From the NCBI GenBank assembly GCA_935421135.1, contig OW285191.1, positions 11,783,700 through 11,847,699 on the forward strand: a DNA stretch of 64,000 bases. Direction: 5' to 3'. A program made the position numbers and the translations under genes. The notes below the pieces were generated by a model. That model had not been told where the DNA came from, ran no database searches, and saw only the letters and a program-made list of their open reading frames with translations. This DNA comes from Bugulina stolonifera. Its lineage: Eukaryota > Bryozoa > Gymnolaemata > Cheilostomatida > Bugulidae. Positions 12,201 to 27,200 of the stretch are shown piece after piece (positions within the stretch are counted from its first letter, which is position 1; each line of letters begins with the position of its first letter).

Positions 12201-15200
12201 TGATTGAGTCTAGAAGCTATTAAGCTAATTTTATACTTACTTGAAGTTGTCGTGGGATAGTCAGTAGTTGATACCTCTGGTAAATACGCTGTGAACAGAA
12301 TATACAGTCTGTATAACATTCAGTTGATCATTAGCTGCCTTAACTTGGTTTTACTAAGCAGTATGTGTATCCTGTATGCAACTTTTATGTGCAGCATCAT
12401 ACCACACCGGTGAAGCATGTAAAATAAAATTTGGCTACATCCTGTACCATTGTGAATTTCGAGAGACGTGTGATGAGTGTATATAATATGTATATAAAGG
12501 CAGCCACTACCTAGTGGCTAGGGTTCAAGGGTTTCATGTTAAAATATTCCTACTCACCGTTCCACCCCAAGGCCCATGACTCATAGTTCGCCAACTCATT
12601 AGAAGTAAAGAGAATCATTATGACATCAGTCTGGAAGACGTGCGACATATTGACATAGATGTGCCCCTGTTCTGTGGCAATAAGACGATGGGAGGCTCCA
12701 TCGTAAAACTGCAAATAAATTTTGGCTAGCTCACTTAGTGGACTAGGACTATCACAGCGTTTCCATTGTGCAAACCAGTATTCAGTTCACACTAATAACA
12801 GCCATCCCATGAACAAACGTTGGCATGCAGCCTGCCCACATGAATGCATGCTGTGTAGCACACAGTATGTACTACACACTAAGTTCATTAAATGGGTGTG
12901 AGCTGAGTCCCCCCACCTTCCCCCCCCCCCCCCCCATAGCTCAACCTGAGCATAAACCGCACCAAGATCGAACCATAGGAATCGGCTGTGTACGCAAAAA
13001 TAATATGTACGCTAACTGTCAGTAGTTCATGGAATGACTTAGTGCACATTGCTATCCATAGTTTGTTATTAGTAGAAGCTGTATGCACTGCCTGGAACAA
13101 TGCAATCATTGTGATAAATTCAGACACTGATGCACATGTAGAATTTAGAATATTAGAAATTTTAATTTACCCATAGTCCGTCTCTGTGGTGTTCAATATA
13201 GGAAGATTTAATGAAAGTTATCCGCACATTATAACCAGGATTAACAGAGATTTTCCAGATACAGGATGAATTGTCTGAGTAATTTCCAGGATATCCAGGT
13301 GCATATATTGTACCATTAGATCTGCTTATCTCCTCTCCACATGTGCCGCCCACTTTAATCAAATTAAATGAATGTATATTTAATGAAATAAAAACTGCTA
13401 AGCGTTTGAGGCAGGTATTAACAGTTAATAAATACATATTTGATATTATATAAAATAGAAAAAATTCCTAGTTTGAATAAGGTGGGAAGAATTGTAGAAT
13501 TTTGGAGAGGATCAGAGTGAAAGACCTGCCTGAGGGTAGAACATACACATACAGACAAGAACTACTAATCTTTAATATGATCAAAGATACTTACCAGCTT
13601 CCCAGTAAAAGGTCCACCCACTCCTTGCAACACTCCCATCTGATCGAAAGAAGGCAACAAGTCTACCAGCGTCGAATAGGTAAGATTCTCCAGAGTATAT
13701 AGATCCAGTTTTGTAAAGAAGTTGTTGACTTCCATTATTCCCTTTGGTTATCTACAGATTAATCCCAGTACGGTCCATTATCATAGAATGCAAATTTACT
13801 AAACACCATAGTAATACAGTGTCGATACATGTACATGTAGATGTCTTTGTAGCAACAGATTTTTTCACAGCTCAATTTGTATAACGATTTTTGAATGTGT
13901 GATGAATTTTTGCAAAAACCCCGGTCTGCTGGGATACAATATTTTGTGAAACATTGAAAATATGATTCGCTTAGTCAAATTTCTTCTGCATTGCAACTTG
14001 GGATTGATAATCTCTCCAACATAGTACTTTGCACTTTGGTGTTGGTAGCTATATACATGTACTCACCGACAAATAATCGTACCCAAACTCCATCTCTCCT
14101 GGTTCTGTGAAGTTAATTCTAATCTTATGCCCAGGTTCAACAGACACAGTCCAGTAGCACTCAGCATTGTTTGGATATGAACCAGGGTATCCAGGTGTAG
14201 AAACATATCCACTGGAACCAGAGTAGCTTCCTCCACATGGAATTTCTGAAGTGAAAAATATTTTTTTCACAGCTTTTCATATTCAGTTAGTCAATTACTG
14301 CAACTGAGCGTTGTCCTCTTCCAAATATGAACATTTTCTGTGCATGTATGTGTAGGTGTGCGTGTACATGTATATTCATCAAAACTTTAAACTTTATCGA
14401 TGTAAATCAACTGGATACTTACCTTGAGTTGTTGCTGGATGTGTAGTACTTGTCACCTCTGGTGTATAAGCTGTGAACATACAAGCCATGTGATACTCAA
14501 TCTAGATATAATCAGGTTGCACTAGTAAAATTACTTCACTAAAGATCACACAGCAATGCATCTCAACGTTTGCAAGATATTAAATGCCACGTGCGTATAA
14601 GACCTGTTGGACAAGGGCAGAATTATCCAACCATATAAATTGTATCCACCAATTTTATGCCCTCATAGTATAGGACATTGCACAGATCTAGGCCATTACA
14701 TAGGACATCTACACACCTACACTATGGTGAATAGGCTAGGAAGTCTAATAGTGTCTTTGCGACCTAACTTTCAGGCACATGTCAACCTGCTAATATTTTT
14801 TATTGCACACATCCGTCGCGAACGCACCGGCCTGGGCTGAAAGTAAAATCCTCATTGCCGTGCAAAAAACCCAGGGGTGCCGATGAGCTGGGGATGGTTT
14901 CGTCCAGCCAAACAAAACCCAAATCAATAGCCCTTTTGGCCTAAGCCGGACAGCTATCTTGTGACTTTTTATTTGTGACCCAGGTCTGTCCAAGAGGTCA
15001 CAAAGACACTAAAATTTATGTTAGCTTTTATGGATTTCTTAAGAATACAAATACCCACCATGTGATAGGTGTTACACCTGCTCCTGAGCAAGGTGCATAC
15101 TTGATTCCTAAAACCATGCTAAGACCCTCTTAGTTAATGTGACTCACCATTCCATTCAAGCAGCCATGATTCATAGTTCACCAACTCGTTAGAAGTAAAG

Positions 15201-18200
15201 ACAATCACTATTACATCAGTCTGGAAGACATACGATGTATTGGCATAGATGTACCCTTGCACGTTGGAAATAAGAACATTTGTGTTTCCATTGTAGAACT
15301 ACAATAATAAATGCATTCCATGATTAGGGTGTTTATGTCTACAGGATCTAGCTTTGGTATATTTGACAATAGAAATGCTAATAACCAATTTTTAATGTTG
15401 TAACTCTGTAAGATATAATCCCAGGATAGCTGGAAGTTAAAGTTGGACGATCAACGTTCATTACTATTACAGTGTGTGATGTAGCGTCACAGTTACTCGG
15501 GCTAGACCCGGTCTGCGCAGGAGGTAGAAACCGAAGGCACTTGATCTAGGACGAGAGGACTGGACGGAGGCGAGACCAGAAAACTCAAATAAAGTAAGTG
15601 CAATATATATAGTCTTACCGGTACACTACATGGTGTCAGAAGTAAACCAGGGAATAACAGTACAGCGACTGATAATTGATAAAGTGCTTTGAGAAGTGAA
15701 GTGGTTCATAAGTTGCGGTGAGAGAGATTGAATGATAGTTATAACTATAATAGTAGCAGTCCCAGTCGGAGAGATAGTGAAGCTGATAGTGAAGGCTAAT
15801 AGAGAAGGTTATAGTGAAGAGGTATAGAATAGGGAAGGCTGAACAGAAGAGAAGGATAAAGAAGGGGAGATGTGATGTAGCGTCACAGTTACTCGGGCTA
15901 GATCCGGTCTGCGCAGGAGGTAGAAAGCGAAGGCACTTGATCTAGGACGAGAGGACTGGACGGAGGCAAGACCAGAAAACTCAAATAAAGTAAGTGCAAT
16001 ATATATAGTCTTACCGGTACACTACACAGTGTACACTGCAGAAAAACTTTCTCAATAAATAGTGAACGATCAAATTTAGGAAAACTTGTGTATTCTATGC
16101 TATAAACTCTCCAATCATACATTCTATACTATTGTGCAATGTACCCATTCTTCTTACAATTATTAATGTCTCGCAGACACTTAAAGATAGACATTTGCGC
16201 ACACAATTCAGACACTGATGTGCTGTACAAGTAGAAAACAGAATATCAAAAACTTAAACTTGCCCATAGTCCATCTCTGTCTGGTTCAATGTAGGAAGAT
16301 TTAATGAAAGTTATCTGCACAGATTTACTAGGATTAACAGAGATTTTCCAGATACAGGATGAATTGTCTGAGTAATTTCCAGGATATCCAGGAGCATAGA
16401 TAGTACCATTAGATCCGCTAATCTCCTCTCCACATGTACCGCCGACTTTAACCAAATCATATGTGTTTACGAAGATATAAACTGTGAGGTATTCAAGGGT
16501 GGTAGTGTAATAGAGTGGATTAACTTGCTGTTTTGTATACTATAGGGCTACAGCTGTTCAAGTAGCGCACATCACAGAAAGTGAGCTCTTCCATTTTAAG
16601 CCCTGCTTCTCAACCTTCAGTTTGTGGGGTTTACATTTTGTGGGGTTTACAAGTATGCGTAGATAGGAGAACATTCTCTAACAGACAAAGCCTCTGTTCT
16701 GGTGTGCTATACAAGTACGTTGCAATCATCAGCACTAAAGGGTTCATATCAACTAACTCTAATGGCTCAACTCACTTGGCACTGTGGCATGAAACATGTT
16801 TAGATTGTAAATATGAATACATTTATTATTATCTTCTTTTCCTATTTGATAAGGCCCCATGCAAAACTCAAGTTCGATAACAATTAAATTACATGTACTT
16901 ACCACCTTCCCAGTGAAAGATCCACCCACTGCTTGTAACAATCTCATCTGATTGAAAGAAGACAGCAAGTCTATCAGCGTCAAACAGGTAAGATTCTCCA
17001 GAGTATATAGATCCAGTTTTGTAAAGAAGTTGTTGACTTCCATTGTTCCCTTTGGTTATCTATAAATTAATACAATACAGTCCATTATCATAGACTATAA
17101 TAATGTAATTGAGTACTACATTTCCTGTTTTATATTACATGTATGTTTATGTAATCTCAGTTTTGTTAACAGTTCTCCAAAGCATGATTGGTTTCAGCAA
17201 CAAACCCAGCCTACTGCACTGGTTAAACCTCATAAATATTGTACACTTTGGCTAATACCCACACATAAATGTAGTATATACACTACATGTTCATACAATT
17301 TAGATCTACATGTATCGGTCATTAAATAATGGATTTCTCCCTCTCCTAGAACACGCTATTGGATAAGCCGTATTACCACTTCCAAGCGTCAGATTGATTG
17401 ACTTGAATATCGGCTTACACCACCGTATGACTAAAGCTCATTGCAAGGAATCCCTCTCTGCAGTTATTAAGCCTCTAGAAAACTTTGAAAGTTGTGGGAA
17501 TCAAATTTTGTCCACCCTGAAGTGTGGAGCAAAATTTCACATCCGCGTTTACGTTGTTGTTGTTTATCGTTTTTTTTGCTTTCTATCACCGGGTTGCCAA
17601 GATCAAGGCTAACTGGAATAGTTTACCTTCTATGGTGTATGTCTACATACAAACTACATTGTAGTTGGCAATTGTGGGCATTGACAGTATTTTAATTTTT
17701 AGCACTAATAATTTCAAGCTCCGGCATGCCTTATATGGAAAATTACTGGCTTTACAAGAAGAACGATATTACAACAAACTCGAATGTACTCACCTGTAAG
17801 TAGTCATACCCTGACTCCATATGTCCTGGTTCTGTGAAGTTAATTCTAATCTTATGCCCAGGTTCAGCAGATATAATCCAGTAGCAGTCAGCATTGTTTG
17901 GATATGAATCAGGGTATCCGGGTGTAGAAATATATCCATTGGATCCAGAGGAGTTTCCTCCACATGGAATTACTAGAATGTGTTATAGTATATGTTTCAC
18001 AATCTGTCACAACACTCAACTAGTCAATAAAACCAGCAGTGCAAATCGGCTCCTGGAAGGGTCCCCACTACTCCAGGCTCATGTACACTAATAATAGTTC
18101 ACATGATGAATGACCAGTAGGAAAATAATTTGGCAGTTAAAGTCAATATAATCAACATTAAATGTACTCGTATAATGGAGAACAAGTCTTTTTACTGGAA

Positions 18201-21200
18201 TACAATGCAATAAATACAATTCCTGGTCATTGAGGATCTTTTGCAAGCCTATTAATGGTTTTAGCCACACTGCAACGTGTAACTTTTGGTACAAAAGTAC
18301 TCTCCTGCCATGTTATAGGAAAGCTATAGAACTTACAAGGCGGATAAGTTGTAGATAGTGTTGGAGTTGTCTCCATCGGAACAGCTTCTGTAAAAATTGA
18401 TAAACTCAGTAGAGCTGTCTAAATTATATGCAGCATGGACACCATTTGCTGGTAATAAGCTATGTACAAGTACATGTAAGTGCTAGTTTACTAAATAAGG
18501 TGAAGATTTTTTTTGAGATTGAATTAAATGATAGCAGCATAAAAATGTGTAATACTGTAATGGTACAGAACATTTGTATACGACTCCAGCTACCGGACAA
18601 AGCCTACAGCACCCCTAAGTGCCTAGTAGTTGTCACAGCGCTACTCAACTGACACTCAAACTCTCATAACTAGCTGCTCGTATACCTACATTCAACTGTA
18701 TCGCATGTTAAACCATTTAATTACTGTCTATATACGTGCATCCATGTGTTTATACCCATTACATACTGATGTGCATTCATGTATGATTATTACTAAGTCT
18801 TTTGATGCCTTTAATACCCATGTACAGAGGCCCGACCTCTCAGAATCCATTGATATTCACTTTGTACATGAATTGGACCATTATAAGCAACTTTTGTAGA
18901 ACCCGACCTATTTTGGGTCGGCCGTCGGGCTTCCGGCGGCCATGTTGTTGCGCAACTTCCGGACGACCTCACGTCGTCTTTTCCCGACACTACGTCGGGC
19001 GGAAGTCTTTATACTATATAAAGGGCATTGTTTCACTGTTCATTGTCTCAGTCTTCACTTGGCTTTCAATAAAGACACATCTATACTTGATACAGAGACT
19101 TTCACTTCCTTTTGTCAGGTCATTCGCTTAGCGAACCGCCTACTAGGTCGGATCACTCTCTCTCAACGTATAGTCTGAAGGTCAGACTTGGGACCAGATG
19201 GGTCGTCTCTGGTAGTTATTGGGCTACTGAGACCGCTCGATCTTTCATGTAATGCGAAGTCTTATTACCACTCATAGGCACTTCATTTCTGGGTCGATAG
19301 TCGTCCAAGGACGACCGCACCAAATCACAGAAACCATTACAATACACGTAGTTGTACTTGCTCCGTTGCAAAAGTTTTCTGTTTGTAAGCAAAAGGAGGA
19401 TTACAATGAACTTGGCGAGCAGATAAGTCCTTATCTAAATCGTCATTAATTCTTCTAACAATTTGCTGGATTAAGGTAAAATAGTCAGTTGTTTATATTC
19501 TAATCATTGACTCAGATCAGATACATTTAATTGGATTTCATCTTGAAACTCCCCCAAATGTATTTTATTGATTTAATTTTAAGCCGTCCAGAGAAAACAC
19601 CGGCCTGGGCTGAAAGTAAAATCCTCGCTGTCGTGTGAAAAATCCAGGGGTGCCGATGAGCTGGGAATGGTTTCGTCCAGCCAAACAAAACCCAAGTCAA
19701 TAGCCCTTTTGGCCTAAGCCGGGCAGCTATCTTGTGACTTTTATTTGTGACCCAGGTCTGTCCAAGAGGTCACGAAGACACTAAAGTTTATGTTAGCTTT
19801 TATAGATTTCTTAAGAATACAAATACCCACCATGTGATAGATCTTACACCTGCTCCTGAGCAAGGTGCATACTCCATTCCTACAAGCATGTTAAAACCCT
19901 CTTAGTTAATGTTACTCACCATTCCATTCAAGCAACCATGATTCATAGTTCACCAACTCATTAGAAGTAAAGACAATCACTATTACATCAGTCTGGAAGA
20001 CATACGATGTATTGGCATAGATGTACCCTTGCACGTTGGAAATAAGAACATTTGTGTTTCCATTGTAGAACTACAATAATAAATGCATTCCATGATTAGG
20101 ATGTTTATGTCTACAGGATCTAGCTTTGGTATATTTGACGATTTAGAAATGCTAATAACCAATTTTTAATGTTGTAACTCGGTAAGATATAATCCCTAGA
20201 TAGCTGGAAGTTCAAGTTGGACGATTAACGTTAATTACTATTACAGCGTACACTGCAGAAAAATCTTCTCAATAAATAGTGAACGATCAAATTTGGGAAC
20301 ACTTGTGTATTCTATGCTATAAACTCCCCAATAATATATTCTATTCTATTATGCAATGTACCCATTCTCTTTACAATTATTAATGCCTCGCAGACACTTA
20401 AAGACAGACATTTGCGCACACAATTCAGACACTGATGTGCTGTACAAGTAGAAAACAGAATATCAAAAACTTAAACTTGCCCATAGTCCATCTCTGTCTG
20501 GTTCAATGTAGGAAGATTTAATGAAAGTTATCTGCACAGATTCACTAGGGTTAACAGAGATTTTCCAGATACAGGATGAATTGTCTGAGTAATTTCCAGG
20601 ATATCCAGGAGCATAGATAGTACCATTAAATCCGCTAATCTCCTCTCCACATGTAACCCCGACTTTAATCAAATCAAATGTGTTTACTAAGATATAAACT
20701 GTGAGGTATTCAAGGGTGGTAGTGTAATAGAGTGGATTAACTTGCTGTTTTGTATACTATAGGGCTACAGCTGTTCAAGTAGCGCACATCACAGAAAGTG
20801 AGCTCTTCCATTTTAAGCCCTGCTTCTCAACCTTCAGTTTGTGGGGTTTACATTTTGTGGGGTTTACAAGTATGCGTAGATAGGAGAACATTCTCTAACA
20901 GACAAAGCCTCTGTTCTGGTGTGCTATACAAGTACGTTGCAATCATCAGCACTAAAGGGTTCATATCAACTAACTCTAATGGCTCAACTCACTTGGCACT
21001 GTGGCATGAAACATGTTTAGATTGTAAATATGAATACATTTATTATTATCTTCTTTTCCTATTTGATAAGGCCCCATGCAAAACTCAAGTTCGATAACAA
21101 TTAAATTACATGTACTTACCACCTTCCCAGTGAAAGATCCACCCACTGCTTGTAACAATCTCATCTGATTGAAAGAAGACAGCAAGTCTATCAGCGTCAA

Positions 21201-24200
21201 ACAGGTAAGATTCTCCAGAGTATATAGATCCAGTTTTGTAAAGAAGTTGTTGACTTCCATTGTTCCCTTTGGTTATCTATAAATTAATACAATACAGTCC
21301 ATTATCATAGACTATAATAATGTAATTGAGTACTACATTTCCTGTTTTATATTACATGTATGTTTATGTAATCTCAGTTTTGTTAACAGTTCTCCAAAGC
21401 ATGATTGGTTTCAGCAACAAACCCAGCCTACTGCACTGGTTAAACCTCATAAATATTGTACACTTTGGCTAATACCCACACATAAATGTAGTATATACAC
21501 CACATGTTCATACAATTTAGATCTACATGTATCGGTCATTAAATAATGGATTTCTCCCTCTCCTAGAACACGCTATTGGATAAGCCGTATTACCACTTCC
21601 AAGCGTCAGATTGATTGACTTGAATATCGGCTTACACCACCGTATGACTAAAGCTCATTGCAAGGAATCCCTCTCTGCAGTTATTAAGCCTCTAGAAAAC
21701 TTTGAAAGTTGTGGGAATCAAATTTTGTCCACCCTGAAGTGTGGAGCAAAATTTCACATCCGCGTTTACGTTGTTGTTGTTTATCGTTTTTTTTGCTTTC
21801 TATCACCGGGTTGCCAAGATCAAGGCTAACTGGAATAGTTTACCTTCTATGGTGTATGTCTACATACAAACTACATTGTAGTTGGCAATTGTGGGCATTG
21901 ACAGTATTTTAATTTTTAGCACTAATAATTTCAAGCTCCGGCATGCCTTATATGGAAAATTACTGGCTTTACAAGAAGAACGATATTACAACAAACTCGA
22001 ATGTACTCACCTGTAAGTAGTCATACCCTGACTCCATATGTCCTGGTTCTGTGAAGTTAATTCTAATCTTATGCCCAGGTTCAGCAGATATAATCCAGTA
22101 GCAGTCAGCATTGTTTGGATATGAATCAGGGTATCCGGGTGTAGAAATATATCCATTGGATCCAGAGGAGTTTCCTCCACATGGAATTACTAGAATGTGT
22201 TATAGTATATGTTTCACAATCTGTCACAACACTCAACTAGTCAATAAAACCAGCAGTGCAAATCGGCTCCTGGAAGGGTCCCCACTACTCCAGGCTCATG
22301 TACACTAATAATAGTTCACATGATGAATGACCAGTAGGAAAATAATTTGGCAGTTAAAGTCAATATAATCAACATTAAATGTACTCGTATAATGGAGAAC
22401 AAGTCTTTTTACTGGAATACAATGCAATAAATACAATTCCTGGTCATTGAGGATCTTTTGCAAGCCTATTAATGGTTTTAGCCACACTGCAACGTGTAAC
22501 TTTTGGTACAAAAGTACTCTCCTGCCATGTTATAGGAAAGCTATAGAACTTACAAGGCGGATAAGTTGTAGATAGTGTTGGAGTTGTCTCCATCGGAACA
22601 GCTTCTGTAAAAATTGATAAACTCAGTAGAGCTGTCTAAATTATATGCAGCATGGACACCATTTGCTGGTAATAAGCTATGTACAAGTACATGTAAGTGC
22701 TAGTTTACTAAATAAGGTGAAGATTTTTTTTGAGATTGAATTAAATGATAGCAGCATAAAAATGTGTAATACTGTAATGGTACAGAACATTTGTATACGA
22801 CTCCAGCTACCGGACAAAGCCTACAGCACCCCTAAGTGCCTAGTAGTTGTCACAGCGCTACTCAACTGACACTCAAACTCTCATAACTAGCTGCTCGTAT
22901 ACCTACATTCAACTGTATCGCATGTTAAACCATTTAATTACTGTCTATATACGTGCATCCATGTGTTTATACCCATTACATACTGATGTGCATTCATGTA
23001 TGATTATTACTAAGTCTTTTGATGCCTTTAATACCCATGTACAGAGGCCCGACCTCTCAGAATCCATTGATATTCACTTTGTACATGAATTGGACCATTA
23101 TAAGCAACTTTTGTAGAACCCGACCTATTTTGGGTCGGCCGTCGGGCTTCCGGCGGCCATGTTGTTGCGCAACTTCCGGACGACCTCACGTCGTCTTTTC
23201 CCGACACTACGTCGGGCGGAAGTCTTTATACTATATAAAGGGCATTGTTTCACTGTTCATTGTCTCAGTCTTCACTTGGCTTTCAATAAAGACACATCTA
23301 TACTTGATACAGAGACTTTCACTTCCTTTTGTCAGGTCATTCGCTTAGCGAACCGCCTACTAGGTCGGATCACTCTCTCTCAACGTATAGTCTGAAGGTC
23401 AGACTTGGGACCAGATGGGTCGTCTCTGGTAGTTATTGGGCTACTGAGACCGCTCGATCTTTCATGTAATGCGAAGTCTTATTACCACTCATAGGCACTT
23501 CATTTCTGGGTCGATAGTCGTCCAAGGACGACCGCACCAAATCACAGAAACCATTACAATACACGTAGTTGTACTTGCTCCGTTGCAAAAGTTTTCTGTT
23601 TGTAAGCAAAAGGAGGATTACAATGAACTTGGCGAGCAGATAAGTCCTTATCTAAATCGTCATTAATTCTTCTAACAATTTGCTGGATTAAGGTAAAATA
23701 GTCAGTTGTTTATATTCTAATCATTGACTCAGATCAGATACATTTAATTGGATTTCATCTTGAAACTCCCCCAAATGTATTTTATTGATTTAATTTTAAG
23801 CCGTCCAGAGAAAACACCGGCCTGGGCTGAAAGTAAAATCCTCGCTGTCGTGTGAAAAATCCAGGGGTGCCGATGAGCTGGGAATGGTTTCGTCCAGCCA
23901 AACAAAACCCAAGTCAATAGCCCTTTTGGCCTAAGCCGGGCAGCTATCTTGTGACTTTTATTTGTGACCCAGGTCTGTCCAAGAGGTCACGAAGACACTA
24001 AAGTTTATGTTAGCTTTTATAGATTTCTTAAGAATACAAATACCCACCATGTGATAGATCTTACACCTGCTCCTGAGCAAGGTGCATACTCCATTCCTAC
24101 AAGCATGTTAAAACCCTCTTAGTTAATGTTACTCACCATTCCATTCAAGCAACCATGATTCATAGTTCACCAACTCATTAGAAGTAAAGGCAATCACTAT

Positions 24201-27200
24201 TACATCAGTCTGGAAGACATACGATGTATTGGCATAGATGTACCCTTGCACGTTGGAAATAAGAACATTTGTGTTTCCATTGTAGAACTACAATAATAAA
24301 TGCATTCCATGATTAGGATGTTTATGTCTACAGGATCTAGCTTTGGTATATTTGACGATTTAGAAATGCTAATAACCAATTTTTAATGTTGTAACTCGGT
24401 AAGATATAATCCCTAGATAGCTGGAAGTTCAAGTTGGACGATTAACGTTAATTACTATTACAGCGTACACTGCAGAAAAATTTTCTCAATAAATAGTGAA
24501 CGATCAAATTTGGGAACACTTGTGTATTCTATGCTATAAACTCCCCAATAATATATTCTATTCTATTATGCAATGTACCCATTCTCTTTACAATTATTAA
24601 TGCCTCGCAGACACTTAAAGACAGACATTTGCGCACACAATTCAGACACTGATGTGCTGTACAAGTAGAAAACAGAATATCAAAAACTTAAACTTGCCCA
24701 TAGTCCATCTCTGTCTGGTTCAATGTAGGAAGATTTAATGAAAGTTATCTGCACAGATTCACTAGGGTTAACAGAGATTTTCCAGATACAGGATGAATTG
24801 TCTGAGTAATTTCCAGGATATCCAGGAGCATAGATAGTACCATTAAATCCGCTAATCTCCTCTCCACATGTAACCCCGACTTTAATCAAATCAAATGTGT
24901 TTACTAAGATATAAACTGTGAGGTATTCAAGGGTGGTAGTGTAATAGAGTGGATGAACTTGCTGTTTTGTATACTATAGGGCTACAGCTGTTCAAGTAGC
25001 ACACATCACAGAAAGTGAGCTCTTCCATTTTAAGCCCTGCTTCTCAACCTTCAGTTTGTGGGGTTTACATTTTACGTTTTACATTATGGGGGTTTACAAG
25101 TATGCGTAGATAGGAGAACATTCTCTAACAGACAAAGCCTCTGTTCTGGTGTGCTATACAAGTACGTTGCAATCATCAACACTAAGGGTTCATATCAACT
25201 AACTCTAATGGCTCAACTCACTTGGCACTGTGGCGTGAAACATGTTTAGATTGTAAATATGAATACATTTATCATTATCTTCTCTTCCTATTTGATAAGG
25301 CCCCATGCAAAACTCAAGTTCGATAACAATTAAATTACATGTACTTACCACCTTCCCAGTGAAAGATCCACCCACTGCTTGTAACAATCTCATCTGATTG
25401 AAAGAAGACAGCAAGTCTATCAGCGTCAAACAGGTAAGATTCCCCAGAGTATATAGATCCAGTTTTGTAAAGAAGTTGTTGACTTCCATTGTTCCCTTTG
25501 GTTATCTACAAATCAATACAATACAGTCCATTATCATAGACTATAATAATGTAATTGAGTACTACATTTCTTGTTTTATATTACATGTATGTTTATGTAA
25601 TCTCCAAAGCATGATTGGTTTCAGCAACAACCCCTGCCTACTGCACTGGTTAAACCTCATAAATATTGTACACTTTGGCTAATACCCACACATAAATGTA
25701 GTATATACACTACATGTTCATACAATTTAGATCTACATGTATCGGTCATTAAATAATGGATTTCTCCCTCTCCTAGAACACGCTATTGGATAAGCCGTAT
25801 TACCACTTCCAAGCGTCAGATTGATTGACTTGAATATCGGCTTACACCACCGTATGACTAAAGCTCATTGCAAGGGATCTCTCTCTGCAGTTATTAAGCC
25901 TCTAGAAAACTTTGAAAGTTGTGGGAATCAAATTTTGTCCACCCTGAAGTGTGGAGCAAAATTTCACATCCGCGTTTACGTTGTTGTTGTTTATCGTTTT
26001 TTTTGCTTTCTATCACCGGGTTGCCAAGATCAAGGCTAACTGGAATAGTTTACCTTCTATGGTGTATGTCTACATACAAACTACATTGTAGTTGGCAATT
26101 GTGGGCATTGACAGTATTTTAATTTTTAGCACTAATAATTTCAAGCTCCGGCATGCCTTATATGGAAAATTACTGGCTTTACAAGAAGAACGATTTTACA
26201 ACAAACTCGAATGTACTCACCTGTAAGTAGTCATACCCTGACTCCATATGTCCTGGTTCTGTGAAGTTAATTCTAATCTTATGCCCAGGTTCAGCAGATA
26301 TAATCCAGTAGCAGTCAGCATTGTTTGGATATGAATCAGGGTATCCGGGTGTAGAAATATATCCATTGGATCCAGAGGAGTTTCCTCCACATGGAATTAC
26401 TAGAATGTGTTATAGTATATGTTTCACAATCTGTCACAACACTCAACTAGTCAATAAAACCAGCAGTGCAAATCGGCTCCTGGAAGGGTCCCCACTACTC
26501 CAGGCTCATGTACACTAATAATAGTTCACATGATGAATGACCAGTAGGAAAATAATTTGGCAGGTTAAGTCAATATAATCAACATTAAATGTACTCGTAT
26601 AATGGAGAACAAGTCTTTTTACTGGAATACAATGCAATAAATACAATTCCTGGTCATTGAGGATCTTTTGCAAGCCTATTAATGGTTTTAGCCACACTGC
26701 AACGTGTAACTTTTGGTACAAAAGTACTCTCCTGCCATGTTATAGGAAAGCTATAGAACTTACAAGGCGGATAAGTTGTAGATAGTGTTGGAGTTGTCTC
26801 CATCGGAACAGCTTCTGTAAAAATTGATAAACTCAGTAGAGCTGTCTAAATTATATGCAGCATGGACACCATTTGCTGGTAATAAGCTATGTACAAGTAC
26901 ATGTAAGTGCTAGTTTACTAAATAAGGTGAAGATTTTTTTTGAGATTGAATTAAATGATAGCAGCATAAAAATGTGTAATACTGTAATGGTACAGAACAT
27001 TTGTATACGACTCCAGCTACCGGACAAAACCTACAGCACCCCTAAGTGCCTAGTAGTTGTCACAGCACTACTCAACTGACACTCAAACTCTCATAACTAG
27101 CTGCTCGTATACCTACATTCAACTGTATTGCATGTTAAACCATTTAATTACTGTCTATATACGTGCATCCATGTGTTTATACCCATTACATACTGATGTG

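Larger units (their letters stand above)
6923..14470. repeat. Older tandem duplication of about 4.27-4.29 kb in the CUB gene
   Basis: CUB 16 and CUB 13, the linkers at 7963 and 12241, CUB 15 and CUB 12, and CUB 14 and CUB 11 pair up at offsets of about 4,250-4,290 bp, and their introns also align. Divergence is clearly higher than in the array to the right. Small indels and a microsatellite at 10053-10185 distinguish the copies. Confidence 0.8.

Noticed and set aside
16581..16880. Open frame of 99 codons, identical at 20798
   Set aside because: It is intronic and antisense to the gene. Unit 3 breaks it with a short insertion and the domain content is nil.
17394..17612. Open frame of 72 codons on the plus strand, repeated at 21611, 25821 and 30048
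   Set aside because: It lies in an intron between the two CUB 9-type exons. Its preservation follows from the young duplication, and I see no splice or family support.
18802..19131. Open frame of about 109 codons inside the solo LTR, repeated in each array unit
   Set aside because: It spans the LTR's TATA box and AATAAA and is repeated only because the LTR is. It resembles no gag or enzyme.
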